From Sandaracinaceae bacterium (GTDB lineage Bacteria; Myxococcota_A; Polyangia; Polyangiales; JAFGIB01): a stretch of DNA of 64,000 bases. The DNA lies in assembly GCA_017881055.1 (NCBI GenBank), contig JADGRF010000218.1, forward strand, positions 23,468-87,467, in the 5' to 3' direction. Made by a program: the position numbers and the translations under genes. This document shows positions 7,855-20,878 of this stretch, piece after piece. The notes below the pieces were generated by a model that was given only the letters and a program-made list of their open reading frames with translations, ran no database searches and had not been told where the DNA came from. Within the stretch, counting starts at the first letter, position 1; the number at the start of each line of letters is the position of its first letter.

Positions 7855-10497
7855 CTACGTCCCGCCGTCCCGTAGCACTTGCAGGCGGCCCGTGTCGCCA
7901 TCGAGCAGCACGGTGTCGCCCGTTTTCACGGCGCGCGTCGCCACGCGCAAGTTCACGACCGCAGGAATGCCGTACTCGCGGGCGACCACACAGGCGTGCG
8001 AGAGCGGTCCACCGAGGTCGGCAGCGAGCCCCGCAGCGATCAGGAACAGCGGCGACCAGCCGATGTCGGCGGCGGGTACGATCAGGATCTCGCCGGCCTG
8101 CAGCGAGCTCGCGTCGTTGGCATCCGTGAGCACGCGCGCTCGTCCCCGCACTTGCCCCGAGCTCGCGGCGATGCCATCGAGCCGCGTCTCACGACGCGCC
8201 AGCTGCGTGACCGGCGGTGGATAGTCGACGAACGTATCGGGCGGATCCGGCAAGCTGCGGTCCCGCTCGTAGCCCGCGCGGCGCATGCGTACCAAAGGCC
8301 TCGCGGCACGTAGCTCGCCGCGCAGGAACGCGTGCACTTCCGGCAACGTCAGGTAGAACGCCGCGTCGGGGCCGATGCCGGGCTCACGGATCGCCATGCG
8401 GCGCGACACATCGCAGCACAGCAAGCGAAACAGATCGAGCACCTGCACCACGTCGCCGCGCAGTCGCTCACGCAAGCGCATCGAGTGCCGCACGACGCCG
8501 AGCAGCGCGGTGATCGCGGCGCGCGCCGGCAGCGCTAACGACATCAACGCCGCTTCACTCTGTGCGCGCAACACCTCGCTGCGCGGGCTGGGCTCGCTCA
8601 GCTCGGGCGTGCGCAGGTGCAGGCGGATCGTGTCGAACAGAAAGCGCGGCTGCTCGCGCCAACGTGGCTCCGCCAGCTCGGCCTCGCGAATGCCGCGGTG
8701 CCCGTGACGCAGCAGGAACGCATGGATGGCCGTGCGCGTCGGCCCGAGCGGCAAGTGCTCGACGCGCAGCTCGCGGTCGCCTTGCTCGATCACGGTGCGC
8801 GCCGGCTCGTCGAACGCGGCGATGCCTGCGATCCGTGACAGCTCGCGTCCCGGGTGTGCGCTCTCGACGTCGCGCAACGACGACAGCAAGTCGCGCTGCA
8901 ACTTCTCGGCCTTGTCGCCTGCAAACAGGTGCAACGCCGCCGACAGTGGCACGAGCGCCGCCAAGAGGCTGCCGTACGCGGTGAGCATCAAGCCACCGGT
9001 CTCGTTCAGCAGGCGATGCACGTCGGACAACGTTTCGTCGAGCGATGGGGCCGGCAAGATGCGCAAGTCGAGCGCGCGGATGCGGGCGGCTTCTTCCTCG
9101 AACGCCGGCTCGAAGCGCTCGATGCGCCGGCGCAAGCCCAGGTTCTCGCGGGTGAAGCGTGCCGCCGTCAGCGGCAGGCGCGCCATGAATCGAAACGAAG
9201 GAGCGCTCGGCAAGTCGCGCTCGAGCCGTTCGATCTCCGCACCGCCGCCCAAAGGCAGCACATTGCGCGGCCGCAGGCCCGGAACCTGCGCGGCCACCTG
9301 CGAGAGCTCACTCAAGTTCAAGTAGATGCGCCCGCGGAAGTTGCCGACGAAGCTCGCGCCCTTCGGCACCGAGCAGCCGAGCGCTGCGAACGCTTTGCGA
9401 AAGCCGAGATCGCTGAAGCCTGACAGCACCGACCAGGTTAGCGGTGTCGCCACGCCGGGCAGCGCTTCACCCACGTTCACGTTCGACCACACGCTGCTCG
9501 GCTCGTGCAGCTCCTTGCCGCGACGCGTACGCGCCTTCTTACGCCCACTGCGCTCACCGGGCAGCGCGATCGGTCGCGCCTGCAGCACGTACAGGCTCTC
9601 GCCACTGACCGCCCACTCGACGTCGCGCGCATCGCCAAAGTGGCGCTCGATGCGCGTACCGAGATCGATCAAGCGCGAGAGTGTGTGCTCGTCGAGCGCC
9701 TCTTTGCGCGCCTGCGCCGAAGGCACACGCCGCTCGACGATTCCCCCGCGGGGGTCGGCATCTTGGCGCGTGGCTTTGTCGCCGATCACGCGGTCGCGCA
9801 GAAAGCCGCTGTCCTTGTCGATGTAATAGGTGTCGGGCGAGACGCGACCGTCGGCCACGCTCACGCCGAGGCCATACGCTGCGTTGATCACGATCTCGTG
9901 CGGGTTTGCCGTGAGCGGATTGACCGTGAACAGCACGCCTGCCACGGCTGCCGGCACCATCGCCTGAATCAGCACACCGACCGAGCCCGCCTCGCGGGCG
10001 CCGAGCGCGTGCAGATACGTGAGCACGCGCGGAGAGAACACGCTGGCCCAGCACTCGCGCACCGCGGCGAACAACGCGTCCTCGTCGAACACGTTGAGCA
10101 CCGAGACGTGCAAGCCGGCCGCCGAGGCAAGCTGCGTGTCGTCTGCGGTGCTCGACGAGCGCACCACCAGGCTGGGCGCGCCAAGCGACCGTAGCTCGCG
10201 CAACGCACCTCGTAGCGCCGCCGCGAGGTCGGGTGCGAGCTCGGCGGCCAGGACCCGTTCGCGCGCCTCGGCGAGATCGCTCTCGGCTGGCAGCGACGCG
10301 GCAAACAACGCGCTCGGCTGCAGCCCCGGGGGTAGACACGTCGTGAACGCGCGCTCCGCGGCCTCGCACGGCAAGGCGTGCGCAGCAGGTACCGGGAACC
10401 CAGCACGCGCCAGTGCCGCGAGGTTCTTTGCCTTGCCACCAAAACTGCGTGCGGCCCGCGGTAGGATCGCGTCAATCGGCCGAAGAAGAGCGCTCAT
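7855..10497 (-). CDS. PEP synthase / rifampicin phosphotransferase-like phosphotransferase
   Basis: An 880-residue enzyme. Residues 10-320 form a PPDK-type ATP-grasp domain (GGKAKNLAALARAGFPVP near the start, VRSSSTADD, and VEWAVSGESLYVLQARPI at its end). The C-terminus is the swivelling PEP-utilising domain, with the phosphorylatable His in GGPLSHACVVAREYGIPAV (about residue 834). The 450-residue middle is helical and does not look like the PEP-binding TIM barrel. This order and the length match rifampicin phosphotransferase (about 865 residues) better than classical PEP synthase. The reaction is probably ATP-dependent phosphotransfer through phospho-His to an unknown acceptor. The ATG at 10497 is preferred over a GTG at 10503. 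It shares a transcript with the RluA-type gene. Confidence 0.75.
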   Translation of the reverse strand: MSALLRPIDAILPRAARSFGGKAKNLAALARAGFPVPAAHALPCEAAERAFTTCLPPGLQPSALFAASLPAESDLAEARERVLAAELAPDLAAALRGALRELRSLGAPSLVVRSSSTADDTQLASAAGLHVSVLNVFDEDALFAAVRECWASVFSPRVLTYLHALGAREAGSVGVLIQAMVPAAVAGVLFTVNPLTANPHEIVINAAYGLGVSVADGRVSPDTYYIDKDSGFLRDRVIGDKATRQDADPRGGIVERRVPSAQARKEALDEHTLSRLIDLGTRIERHFGDARDVEWAVSGESLYVLQARPIALPGERSGRKKARTRRGKELHEPSSVWSNVNVGEALPGVATPLTWSVLSGFSDLGFRKAFAALGCSVPKGASFVGNFRGRIYLNLSELSQVAAQVPGLRPRNVLPLGGGAEIERLERDLPSAPSFRFMARLPLTAARFTRENLGLRRRIERFEPAFEEEAARIRALDLRILPAPSLDETLSDVHRLLNETGGLMLTAYGSLLAALVPLSAALHLFAGDKAEKLQRDLLSSLRDVESAHPGRELSRIAGIAAFDEPARTVIEQGDRELRVEHLPLGPTRTAIHAFLLRHGHRGIREAELAEPRWREQPRFLFDTIRLHLRTPELSEPSPRSEVLRAQSEAALMSLALPARAAITALLGVVRHSMRLRERLRGDVVQVLDLFRLLCCDVSRRMAIREPGIGPDAAFYLTLPEVHAFLRGELRAARPLVRMRRAGYERDRSLPDPPDTFVDYPPPVTQLARRETRLDGIAASSGQVRGRARVLTDANDASSLQAGEILIVPAADIGWSPLFLIAAGLAADLGGPLSHACVVAREYGIPAVVNLRVATRAVKTGDTVLLDGDTGRLQVLRDGGT

Positions 10498-10668
10498 GGT
10501 CACGTAGCGGAGGGAAACAGAGCACGAAAGCGCGCTCCAAGTACGGCGGAATAGTCGTACGGAGTCACGTCGATAGGCAACGTTTTCCAGGCTCTACTCC
10601 GGCCTTTCGCACGCCAAGAACCTTCACGCTCGCGCCGTTTCACCGTGGACGATCAGCGATGCGGGCGC

Positions 10669-10674
10669 TATAGG
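10669..10674 (+). promoter_or_regulatory. Possible -10 element of purF
   Basis: TATAGG lies eight bases before the GTG start at 10683, in an otherwise GC-rich spacer. No convincing -35 is present. The AGGA inside the same sequence could instead be the ribosome site, so the assignment is weak. Confidence 0.25.
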
Positions 10675-10682
10675 ATCGCCCC

Positions 10683-12140
10683 GTGAATCGCCCCGAAGCA
10701 GCCCACGAGTTTGACATTGCCTCGGACGACGACGGTCCGTTGGAAGACGACCACTTCCACGACCAATGCGGTGTGTTTGGAGTCTTCGGCTCGCCGGAAG
10801 CCGCGCACTTTACGTACCTTGGTCTACACGCGCTGCAGCATCGCGGGCAGGAGAGTGCAGGCATCGCCGTCGTCGATCAGGCGCGGCTCACGCTGCATCG
10901 CGAGCTCGGCCTGGTGCGCGACGTGTTCACGGCCAGCGTGCTGGCACGCCTGCCGGGTGATCGCTCGATCGGCCACGTGCGCTACTCCACGGCCGGCGGC
11001 ACGCACATCAAGAACGCGCAGCCGCTCGCTGTCGACTACACGCTCGGCTCGATCGCCGTCGCGCACAACGGCAACTTCACGAACTACGAAGAGATGCGCG
11101 AGCAGCTCGAGGGCATGGGCTCGATCTTCCAGTCCACGAACGACAGCGAGCTCTTGGTTCACCTGATCGCGCGCGCCACCGAAGATCAAGCCGTCGATCG
11201 CGTGGCCGCTGCGCTGCAAAAAGTTCGTGGCGCGTTCTCGCTGCTCTTCCTCACGAACAAAGAGCTGATCGCCGTGCGCGACCCGCAGGGCTTCCGCCCG
11301 CTTTCGATCGGCAAGATCAAAGACGCATGGGTGGTTGCCTCCGAGCCGCCCGCATTCGATCTGATCGCCGCCGACTACGTGCGCGACGTCGAGCCCGGCG
11401 AGATGATCGTGATCGACGAAAACGGCCTGCGCAGCTACCACCCGTTCGCGCCGACGCCGCGCAAGATGTGCATCTTCGAGTACGTCTACTTCGCGCGTCC
11501 CGACTCCGAGCTGTGCGGCATCAGCGTGTACGACGCGCGCAAGCGCCTCGGCGAAGCGCTGGCCCGTGAAGCGCCGTGCGAAGCCGATCTCGTGATCGCG
11601 GTGCCGGACAGCGGCGTGTCCGCAGCGCTCGGCTACTCCAAGGAGTCCGGCATTCCGTTCGAGGTGGGCCTGATCCGCAGCCATTACGTGGGCCGCACGT
11701 TCATCGAGCCCCAGTCCTCGATTCGCCACTTCGGCGTGCGCTTGAAGCTCAACCCGGTGCGCACCGTGCTCGCGGGTAAGCGCGTGGTCGTGGTCGACGA
11801 CTCGATCGTGCGCGGCACGACCAGCCGCAAGATCATCAAGATGCTGCGCGACGCGGGCGCCAAAGAGGTGCACATGCGCATCTCCTCGCCCCCTACCCGC
11901 TGGCCCTGCTTCTACGGCATCGACACCCCGTCGCGCTCGGAGCTGATCGCCTCGAACCACAGCATCGAGGAAATCGCCAAGTACATCACCTGCGACAGCG
12001 TGGGCTACTTGAGCCTGGAAGGCCTGCACAAGGCCGTCGGCGGCAAGGGCTTCTGCGACGCCTGCTTCAGCGGCAACTACCCGGTGGCGTTCTCGAACCC
12101 CACGGGCACGCGCCGTCAGCTGGAACTAATCGGCGTCTGA
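10683..12140 (+). CDS. purF: Amidophosphoribosyltransferase
   Basis: A 485-residue enzyme that makes 5-phosphoribosylamine from PRPP and glutamine, the first committed step of purine synthesis. The N-terminal nucleophile is Cys29 in [11 protein letters not shown], after a 28-residue propeptide that must be removed. The [14 protein letters not shown] glutaminase motif follows. The PRPP-binding loop is [14 protein letters not shown]. Cysteines in [15 protein letters not shown] and [11 protein letters not shown] fit the four ligands of a 4Fe-4S cluster, so this is the Bacillus-type oxygen-sensitive form, not the E. coli one. The start is GTG. It stands alone, about 18 kb from the purH-purD-purU group on the opposite strand. 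Confidence 0.97.
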   Translation: MNRPEAAHEFDIASDDDGPLEDDHFHDQCGVFGVFGSPEAAHFTYLGLHALQHRGQESAGIAVVDQARLTLHRELGLVRDVFTASVLARLPGDRSIGHVRYSTAGGTHIKNAQPLAVDYTLGSIAVAHNGNFTNYEEMREQLEGMGSIFQSTNDSELLVHLIARATEDQAVDRVAAALQKVRGAFSLLFLTNKELIAVRDPQGFRPLSIGKIKDAWVVASEPPAFDLIAADYVRDVEPGEMIVIDENGLRSYHPFAPTPRKMCIFEYVYFARPDSELCGISVYDARKRLGEALAREAPCEADLVIAVPDSGVSAALGYSKESGIPFEVGLIRSHYVGRTFIEPQSSIRHFGVRLKLNPVRTVLAGKRVVVVDDSIVRGTTSRKIIKMLRDAGAKEVHMRISSPPTRWPCFYGIDTPSRSELIASNHSIEEIAKYITCDSVGYLSLEGLHKAVGGKGFCDACFSGNYPVAFSNPTGTRRQLELIGV

Positions 12141-12176
12141 ACCCGAGGCGCGCTCGCGCGCCGAACACACAGCGAA

Positions 12177-12734
12177 CTAATTGACGTCGGCCGGCGCGAT
12201 CTTGTTGCGCAGCACCTGCAGCATGCCTTCCACCTCGGTCGCCACTTCGATCTCCGGGTTCGTCTGCAGGAAGCGGTTCAGGTAGTCCATCGCTTTGGCG
12301 TCGTCGCCGCGCGAGAAGCAGCACGTGCCGATCAGGAAGAACGCGTCCGGATCGTTCGGCGCGCGGATCAGCACCTGCTGCGCCATGCGAATCGCTTCCT
12401 GGTGTCGACCGAGCATGCGCAGCGTGTGCCCCGCGCCGACCATCGCGCCGAGGTAGTCCTGGGCTAGCTCGAGGGCCTTCACGTACGCGGCCAGCGCTTT
12501 CGCATACGTGCCCTGCTCGTAGTGCGCGGCGCCCAGATAGAAGTACGCGTAGCGGTTCTGCGGCGACTCGGCGATCAGCCGCTGCAACACGGCGATGGCT
12601 TCGTCGACTTGGCCGTCGGCGATCAGCTCCGCGCCATCCTGCGCGGCATCCCACTGCGCGTTGGCTTCGAGGTCGTCCTGGTCCTGGGGCCTGTCGTGCT
12701 CTTCGTGGTCGTGGTCGTGGTCGTCCTGCTCCAT
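12177..12734 (-). CDS. Small TPR protein with His/Asp-rich N-terminus
   Basis: A 185-residue soluble protein. It opens with an acidic, histidine-rich tail (DHDHDHEEHD at residues 5-14), followed by about four tetratricopeptide units, such as RYAYFYLGAAHYEQGTYAKA and PDAFFLIGTCCFSRGDDAKA. The spacing of small and aromatic residues resembles SycD/LcrH-type type III secretion chaperones and general TPR scaffolds. No secretion genes are nearby, so that role is not claimed. The His/Asp tail could bind divalent metal. It is divergent from nudC, with 82 bases between start codons. The long frame continues upstream, but only this ATG gives TPR-like sequence. Confidence 0.75.
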   Translation of the reverse strand: MEQDDHDHDHEEHDRPQDQDDLEANAQWDAAQDGAELIADGQVDEAIAVLQRLIAESPQNRYAYFYLGAAHYEQGTYAKALAAYVKALELAQDYLGAMVGAGHTLRMLGRHQEAIRMAQQVLIRAPNDPDAFFLIGTCCFSRGDDAKAMDYLNRFLQTNPEIEVATEVEGMLQVLRNKIAPADVN

Positions 12735-12816
12735 GGCGCGGCGTACTTTGCGCGTGCGGGAGGGCCCGTGCAAGGCCGCGATTGCACGCTCCCAACGTGC
12801 GTGGGAGCCTGCGCGC

Positions 12817-13722
12817 ATGTCGATGTTCGCCGCCGTATTCGATCGCGCCGCGCACCTGCGAAAAGACTTGGATTTCCTCGAGGCGCGCCTGTCCGATCCG
12901 AGCACGTTGCTCTTGCCGGTGTGGCGCGAGCAGCACCTGATCGAGGCTGGAGCGCTGGTGCTGCCCGAAGCGCAGAGTGCCGCCGAGCTGCTCGACGCGG
13001 GCGGCGAGCTGGTGTGGCTCGGGTTGCTCGGTGAGCGCTCGTGCTTCGTGGTCGACATCAGTCGCCTGACCTCGCCGCTCGCGCATCCGGCGCTGCAGCG
13101 CGCCGAGCTGGTCGATCTGCGCGGTGTGGTCATGCGCTTGACCGCCAGCGACGTCGAGCTGGCGTGCTGTGCGCGCGCGCTCATGATCTGGCACGCGCGC
13201 GCGCAGTTCTGCGGCGTGTGCGGCCACGCTACGCGCCCGCGCGACGGCGGACACGTGCGCGCCTGCACGAACGCCGAATGCAAAGCCGAGCATTTCCCGC
13301 GCACCGATCCGTGCGTGCTCGCGCTGGTCACGCACGACGACCGCGTGCTGCTCGGCCGACAACCTGGCTGGCCGCGCGGCATGTACTCGGCGCTGGCAGG
13401 CTTCGTCGAAGCGGGCGAGACGCTCGAGCAAGCGGTAGCACGCGAGGTCGCGGAGGAAGCGGGGGTCGAAGTGGACCCTGCCTCGTTGCGCTACGCAGGC
13501 TCGCAGTCGTGGCCGATGCCCGCGTCGCTGATGATCGGTTTCCACGCGCGTGCGCGCCACGATGCGCTGCGCAGCAGTGACGAGCTCGAAGACGCACGCT
13601 GGGTTTCCCGTGCGGAGCTGGCGGAGCGTCGGGACGATTTCTGGGTGCCGCCACCCGCAACATTGGCGGGCCAGCTGATCGCGGCGTTCCTGGCGGGCAC
13701 AGCGCCGAAAGAACGGGCTTGA
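12817..13722 (+). CDS. nudC: NAD(H) pyrophosphatase (Nudix, NudC type)
   Basis: A 301-residue enzyme. A variable N-terminal half is followed by a four-Cys zinc ribbon (C132, C135, C150, C155, in FCGVCGHATR and RACTNAEC). The Nudix box GFVEAGETLEQAVAREVAEE follows at about 195-214, then SQSWPMP (229-235), the motif that separates NADH pyrophosphatases from other Nudix proteins. It hydrolyses NADH to NMNH and AMP, and members of the family remove NAD caps from RNA 5' ends. The ATG at 12817 was taken because upstream in-frame sequence is antisense to the TPR gene. The stop TGA overlaps a candidate -35 box of the following merR-type gene. Confidence 0.93.
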   Translation: MSMFAAVFDRAAHLRKDLDFLEARLSDPSTLLLPVWREQHLIEAGALVLPEAQSAAELLDAGGELVWLGLLGERSCFVVDISRLTSPLAHPALQRAELVDLRGVVMRLTASDVELACCARALMIWHARAQFCGVCGHATRPRDGGHVRACTNAECKAEHFPRTDPCVLALVTHDDRVLLGRQPGWPRGMYSALAGFVEAGETLEQAVAREVAEEAGVEVDPASLRYAGSQSWPMPASLMIGFHARARHDALRSSDELEDARWVSRAELAERRDDFWVPPPATLAGQLIAAFLAGTAPKERA

Positions 13723-13747
13723 AGCTGACACCGCCTACTGTTACAGT
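13719..13747 (+). promoter_or_regulatory. Promoter with an operator-like dyad upstream of the MerR-type gene
   Basis: TTGAAG (13719-13724) and TACAGT (13742-13747) are separated by 17 bases. A perfect 11-base dyad, ACTGT-T-ACAGT (13737-13747), covers the -10 box. The ATG is nine bases downstream, so the transcript would be almost leaderless. The position fits autoregulation by the encoded protein, as is common for MerR relatives, but this is inference. Confidence 0.45.
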
Positions 13748-13756
13748 TGCTTCATC

Positions 13757-14533
13757 ATGACTGTCAACGCCACGGATTCAGAGGCCCCGCAGGCCGAGCA
13801 CGAGTACACGATCGATCAGCTCGCCGCGAAGACGAACGTCCCGAGCCGCACCATCCGTTTCTACCAAGCGAAGGGCGTGCTCGCGCCGCCGAAGCGGCGA
13901 GGACGCGTGGCCTTCTACGACGACTCGCACGCCACGCGCCTCAAAGTCGTATCCGAGCTGCAGGACAAGGGCCTGCGCTTGCGCGCGATCCGTGACTTGA
14001 TCCTGACGCCCGACGCCGACAGCGAGACGATTCAACAGTGGCTGGGCCTGGGCCGGACCATCGGCAACTTCGTCGACGACGGCCCGCAGCTGTACACCGA
14101 GGACCAGCTGCGTGACCTGCTCGGCAATCCTCCCGCGGGCACGATTGCGCGACTGCGTCGCCACGGCTCGGTCACCACGGAAGGCACGGGCCTTTCACTG
14201 CGCTATCTGGTGCAGAGCCCCGCGCTCTTGAAGATCGCGATGCGCCTGGAGGAGGCCGGCATCAGCTTCGAGACGGCGCTGAAGTTCCACGAGATCCTGG
14301 AAAAGCATCTGCGCCGCACAGCCGACGAGGTCGTGGAGTTCGCGCTCAAGCACATCGGCAACGGCTTTGGAAAGTCCTCGCATCCAGAAGACGTGGGACG
14401 CGCGGTGGAGTGTCTTTATCCTACGGCACCGGGCGGCGATGCCGTGCGCGTAGTGTTCGCGCGCGAGATTCAGCGCGCCGTAAGCGAGCAGCTGACTCAC
14501 CACGTCGACGTGCAGAAGCGCGGACGTCGCTGA
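13757..14533 (+). CDS. MerR-family transcriptional regulator
   Basis: A 258-residue protein. Residues 16-85 form a winged helix-turn-helix of MerR type: YTIDQLAAKTNVPSRTIRFY, the G-V-L-x-P-P wing, and RGRVAFYDDSHATRLKVVSELQDKGLRLRAIRDLI. The C-terminal 170 residues are helical and carry no cysteine pair or known effector domain, so it is not an obvious metal or redox sensor. A second helical half with SLRYLVQSPALLKIAMRLEEAG looks like a repeated MerR dimerisation helix. Its target is unknown, but the promoter dyad at 13737-13747 suggests autoregulation. It follows nudC by 34 bases. Confidence 0.85.
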   Translation: MTVNATDSEAPQAEHEYTIDQLAAKTNVPSRTIRFYQAKGVLAPPKRRGRVAFYDDSHATRLKVVSELQDKGLRLRAIRDLILTPDADSETIQQWLGLGRTIGNFVDDGPQLYTEDQLRDLLGNPPAGTIARLRRHGSVTTEGTGLSLRYLVQSPALLKIAMRLEEAGISFETALKFHEILEKHLRRTADEVVEFALKHIGNGFGKSSHPEDVGRAVECLYPTAPGGDAVRVVFAREIQRAVSEQLTHHVDVQKRGRR

Positions 14534-14622
14534 CACCCCGGATCACGCTCGCGCCGCGTCCCAACTCGTACTCCGCCATGCACGTGAGCTGTCAGTAATC
14601 CGTGCAGCGCACGCTCGTGTGA

Positions 14623-15363
14623 TCAGAGATTGAAGCTGACTTTGGCGGCGTAGGAGCCTGGGTCCGGCATGCGCCAGGTCTTCACGGCGCTAAGCACGCA
14701 GTCGATCTTGTCGGCTGCGGGCTGCGAGTCGGCCGCAGCGCCGGCAGCGAGCACGCTGCCACCGGTCGAGACGTAGGCCGTCACGACGTAGTGTGCATCA
14801 CCCACGCCGCACGCAGCGATGGCCGCGCGGCCCTTGGTCACGGCGTCGGCCACGCGATCCTGTTGCCATTCGACGGGCGGCCGCACGCCACCGGGCGCGT
14901 CGATCTCGAAGCCCCAGACGAACTCGGCTGCGTCGCCGCCCTGCGGCTTCGGAAAGCGCGTGCGCTTGGCGATGTCGAGCAGGCAGAGCTCGGTCGCGCG
15001 ATGGCCAATGCTCGAGCTGCGCGGGTGCACGTACTCGACGCGTCCGTCAGCGCCGACGCGGAAGTAGAACTTGATGTACCCCGCGAGGAACTCCACCTCG
15101 CCGGTGCCTTCGAAGAAACAGCGCTGGAACGCCGGTAGCTTGCCGGCCATCGCAGCCTCGATGCGCGAGGGCGGGATCGTGCCGAGCGTGCCCTCGATCT
15201 GCATGCGGTGCGCATCCGACGACGCGGCTTCGTTGCCGCTTGTGGCTGCCGGCTGCGGAGCTTCCGTGCTGGCCTCGGACGCAGAGCCGCCGCAGCCGAC
15301 GGCAGCAAGCCACACCACGCACGACAGCGCGCGAGCGAACGACGAAAGGGCGCGCGCTCGCAT
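14623..15363 (-). CDS. Predicted lipoprotein with an AgmX/PglI-like C-terminal region
   Basis: A 246-residue protein starting with a signal peptide and lipobox (VVWLAAVGCGG, Cys about residue 24). An Ala/Ser-rich linker follows. The rest is TonB-like: PAFQRCFFEGT, then IKFYFRVGADGRVEYVHP and CLLDIAKRTRFPKPQGG, which match the AgmX/PglI C-terminal domain common in myxobacterial surface proteins. It probably sits in the outer membrane or periplasm. Its ATG shares one base with the acyl-CoA dehydrogenase stop (TGATG), indicating translational coupling, although no functional link is evident. It is not a catalytic family. Confidence 0.75.
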   Translation of the reverse strand: MRARALSSFARALSCVVWLAAVGCGGSASEASTEAPQPAATSGNEAASSDAHRMQIEGTLGTIPPSRIEAAMAGKLPAFQRCFFEGTGEVEFLAGYIKFYFRVGADGRVEYVHPRSSSIGHRATELCLLDIAKRTRFPKPQGGDAAEFVWGFEIDAPGGVRPPVEWQQDRVADAVTKGRAAIAACGVGDAHYVVTAYVSTGGSVLAAGAAADSQPAADKIDCVLSAVKTWRMPDPGSYAAKVSFNL

Positions 15364-16501
15364 CAGTCTTTGAGCACGCTGGCTGCGATCACGATGCGCA
15401 TGATCTCGCTCGTGCCCTCGTAGATCTCGGTGATGCGTGCGTCGCGGTAGTGCCGCTCGGCGTCGCACTCGCGCGTGTAGCCGAGGCCACCGTGGATCTG
15501 CAGCGCCTTGTGCGTGACGCGCGTCGCCATCTCGGACGCAAACAGCTTGGCGCTCGCGGACTCGCGGCTGTGCCGCACCTTCTTGTCCTTCAGGAACGCC
15601 GCGCGGTGAATCAACAGGCGCGCAGCATCGATCTCGGTCGCCATGTCGGCCAGCATGAACTGGATGGCTTGCTTGTCGGCGAGCGGCACGCCAAACGCCT
15701 TGCGCTCTTTGCTATACGCGACGGCCTTCTCGAACGCGGCGCGCGCGATGCCGAGCGCCTGCGACGCGATGCCGATGCGACCGCCGTCGAGCGTGCCCAT
15801 CGCCACCTTGAAGCCCTCGCCTTCGCCGCCGAGCCGGTAGCTCTCCGGGATGCGACAGTTCTCGAAGAACACGCTGCACGACTGCGCCGCATGAATGCCT
15901 AGCTTCTCGTCGGGCTTGCTCGCGCTGAAGCCGGGCGTCTTCGTCGGCACGATGAAGGCGGTCACGCCCTTGTGGCCGATGTTCTTCTTCGTCATCACGA
16001 ACACGACGATCAGGTCTGCGAACGGACCGTTCGTGATGAAGTTCTTCGAGCCGTTGATCACGTAGTTATCGCCGTCTTTCTCGGCGAACGTGGCCATGGT
16101 GCCGGCGTCGGAGCCGCTCATCGGCTCGGTGAGACCAAAGCAGCCGAGGATCTTGCCGGACGCCATGGGCGTCAGGAACTCGCGCTTCTGCATGTCGCTG
16201 CCGTGCTTCCAGATCGGATCCGAAGCCAGCGAGTTGTTGACCGACATGATCACACCGAGCGACGCGCAGGCCGCGCTGATCTCCTCCATCGCCAGCGCGT
16301 AGCTGATGTGATCGAAGCCCGAGCCGCCATACTCCGCCGGAATCGCGACGCCCATCAGACCGAGGTCGCCGAGCCGCTTCACGAGATCCGCAGGCCACTC
16401 GCCCGAGGCATCGAAGTGCTTCGCGCGCGGTGCGACTTCACGGGTTGCAAACTCGCGGGCCGTATCCCGCAGCATGGTCTGTTCTTGGGTCAGGTCGAGG
16501 T

Positions 16502-16505
<4 letters not shown>
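15363..16505 (-). CDS. Acyl-CoA dehydrogenase
   Basis: A 380-residue FAD enzyme of the short/medium/branched-chain acyl-CoA dehydrogenase class, of typical length. Family signatures are CFGLTEPMSGSDAGT (flavin and substrate loop), KNFITNGPFADL, and the C-terminal GGLGYTRECDAERHYRDAR followed by ITEIYEGTSEI, whose Glu is the expected catalytic base. It oxidises an acyl-CoA to the trans-2-enoyl-CoA and passes electrons to ETF. Chain length cannot be read reliably. Its ATG overlaps the stop of the large TPR protein by four bases, and its stop overlaps the lipoprotein start, so three unrelated-looking genes form one coupled unit. Confidence 0.93.
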
Positions 16506-20812
<4,307 letters not shown>

Positions 20813-20842
20813 CGTACACTGAAAATTCCAGCAGCGCCTCGG

Positions 20843-20871
20843 TTGAAAAGCCCTCGGGCCCCGCATAGAAG
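20843..20871 (+). promoter_or_regulatory. Putative promoter of the NTF2-like lipoprotein gene
   Basis: TTGAAA (20843-20848) and TAGAAG (20866-20871) are spaced by 17 bases. The ATG at 20879 is seven bases past the -10, so the mRNA would be leaderless or nearly so. It lies in the 66-base gap between divergent start codons. Confidence 0.4.
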
Positions 20872-20878
20872 CAACCCC

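Noticed and set aside
12735-13731. Minus-strand extension of the small TPR gene across nudC
   Set aside because: nudC on the plus strand has complete zinc and Nudix motifs; the extension has none.
15240-15902. Plus-strand frame over the lipoprotein and dehydrogenase
   Set aside because: Antisense to two recognisable genes, with no family features.
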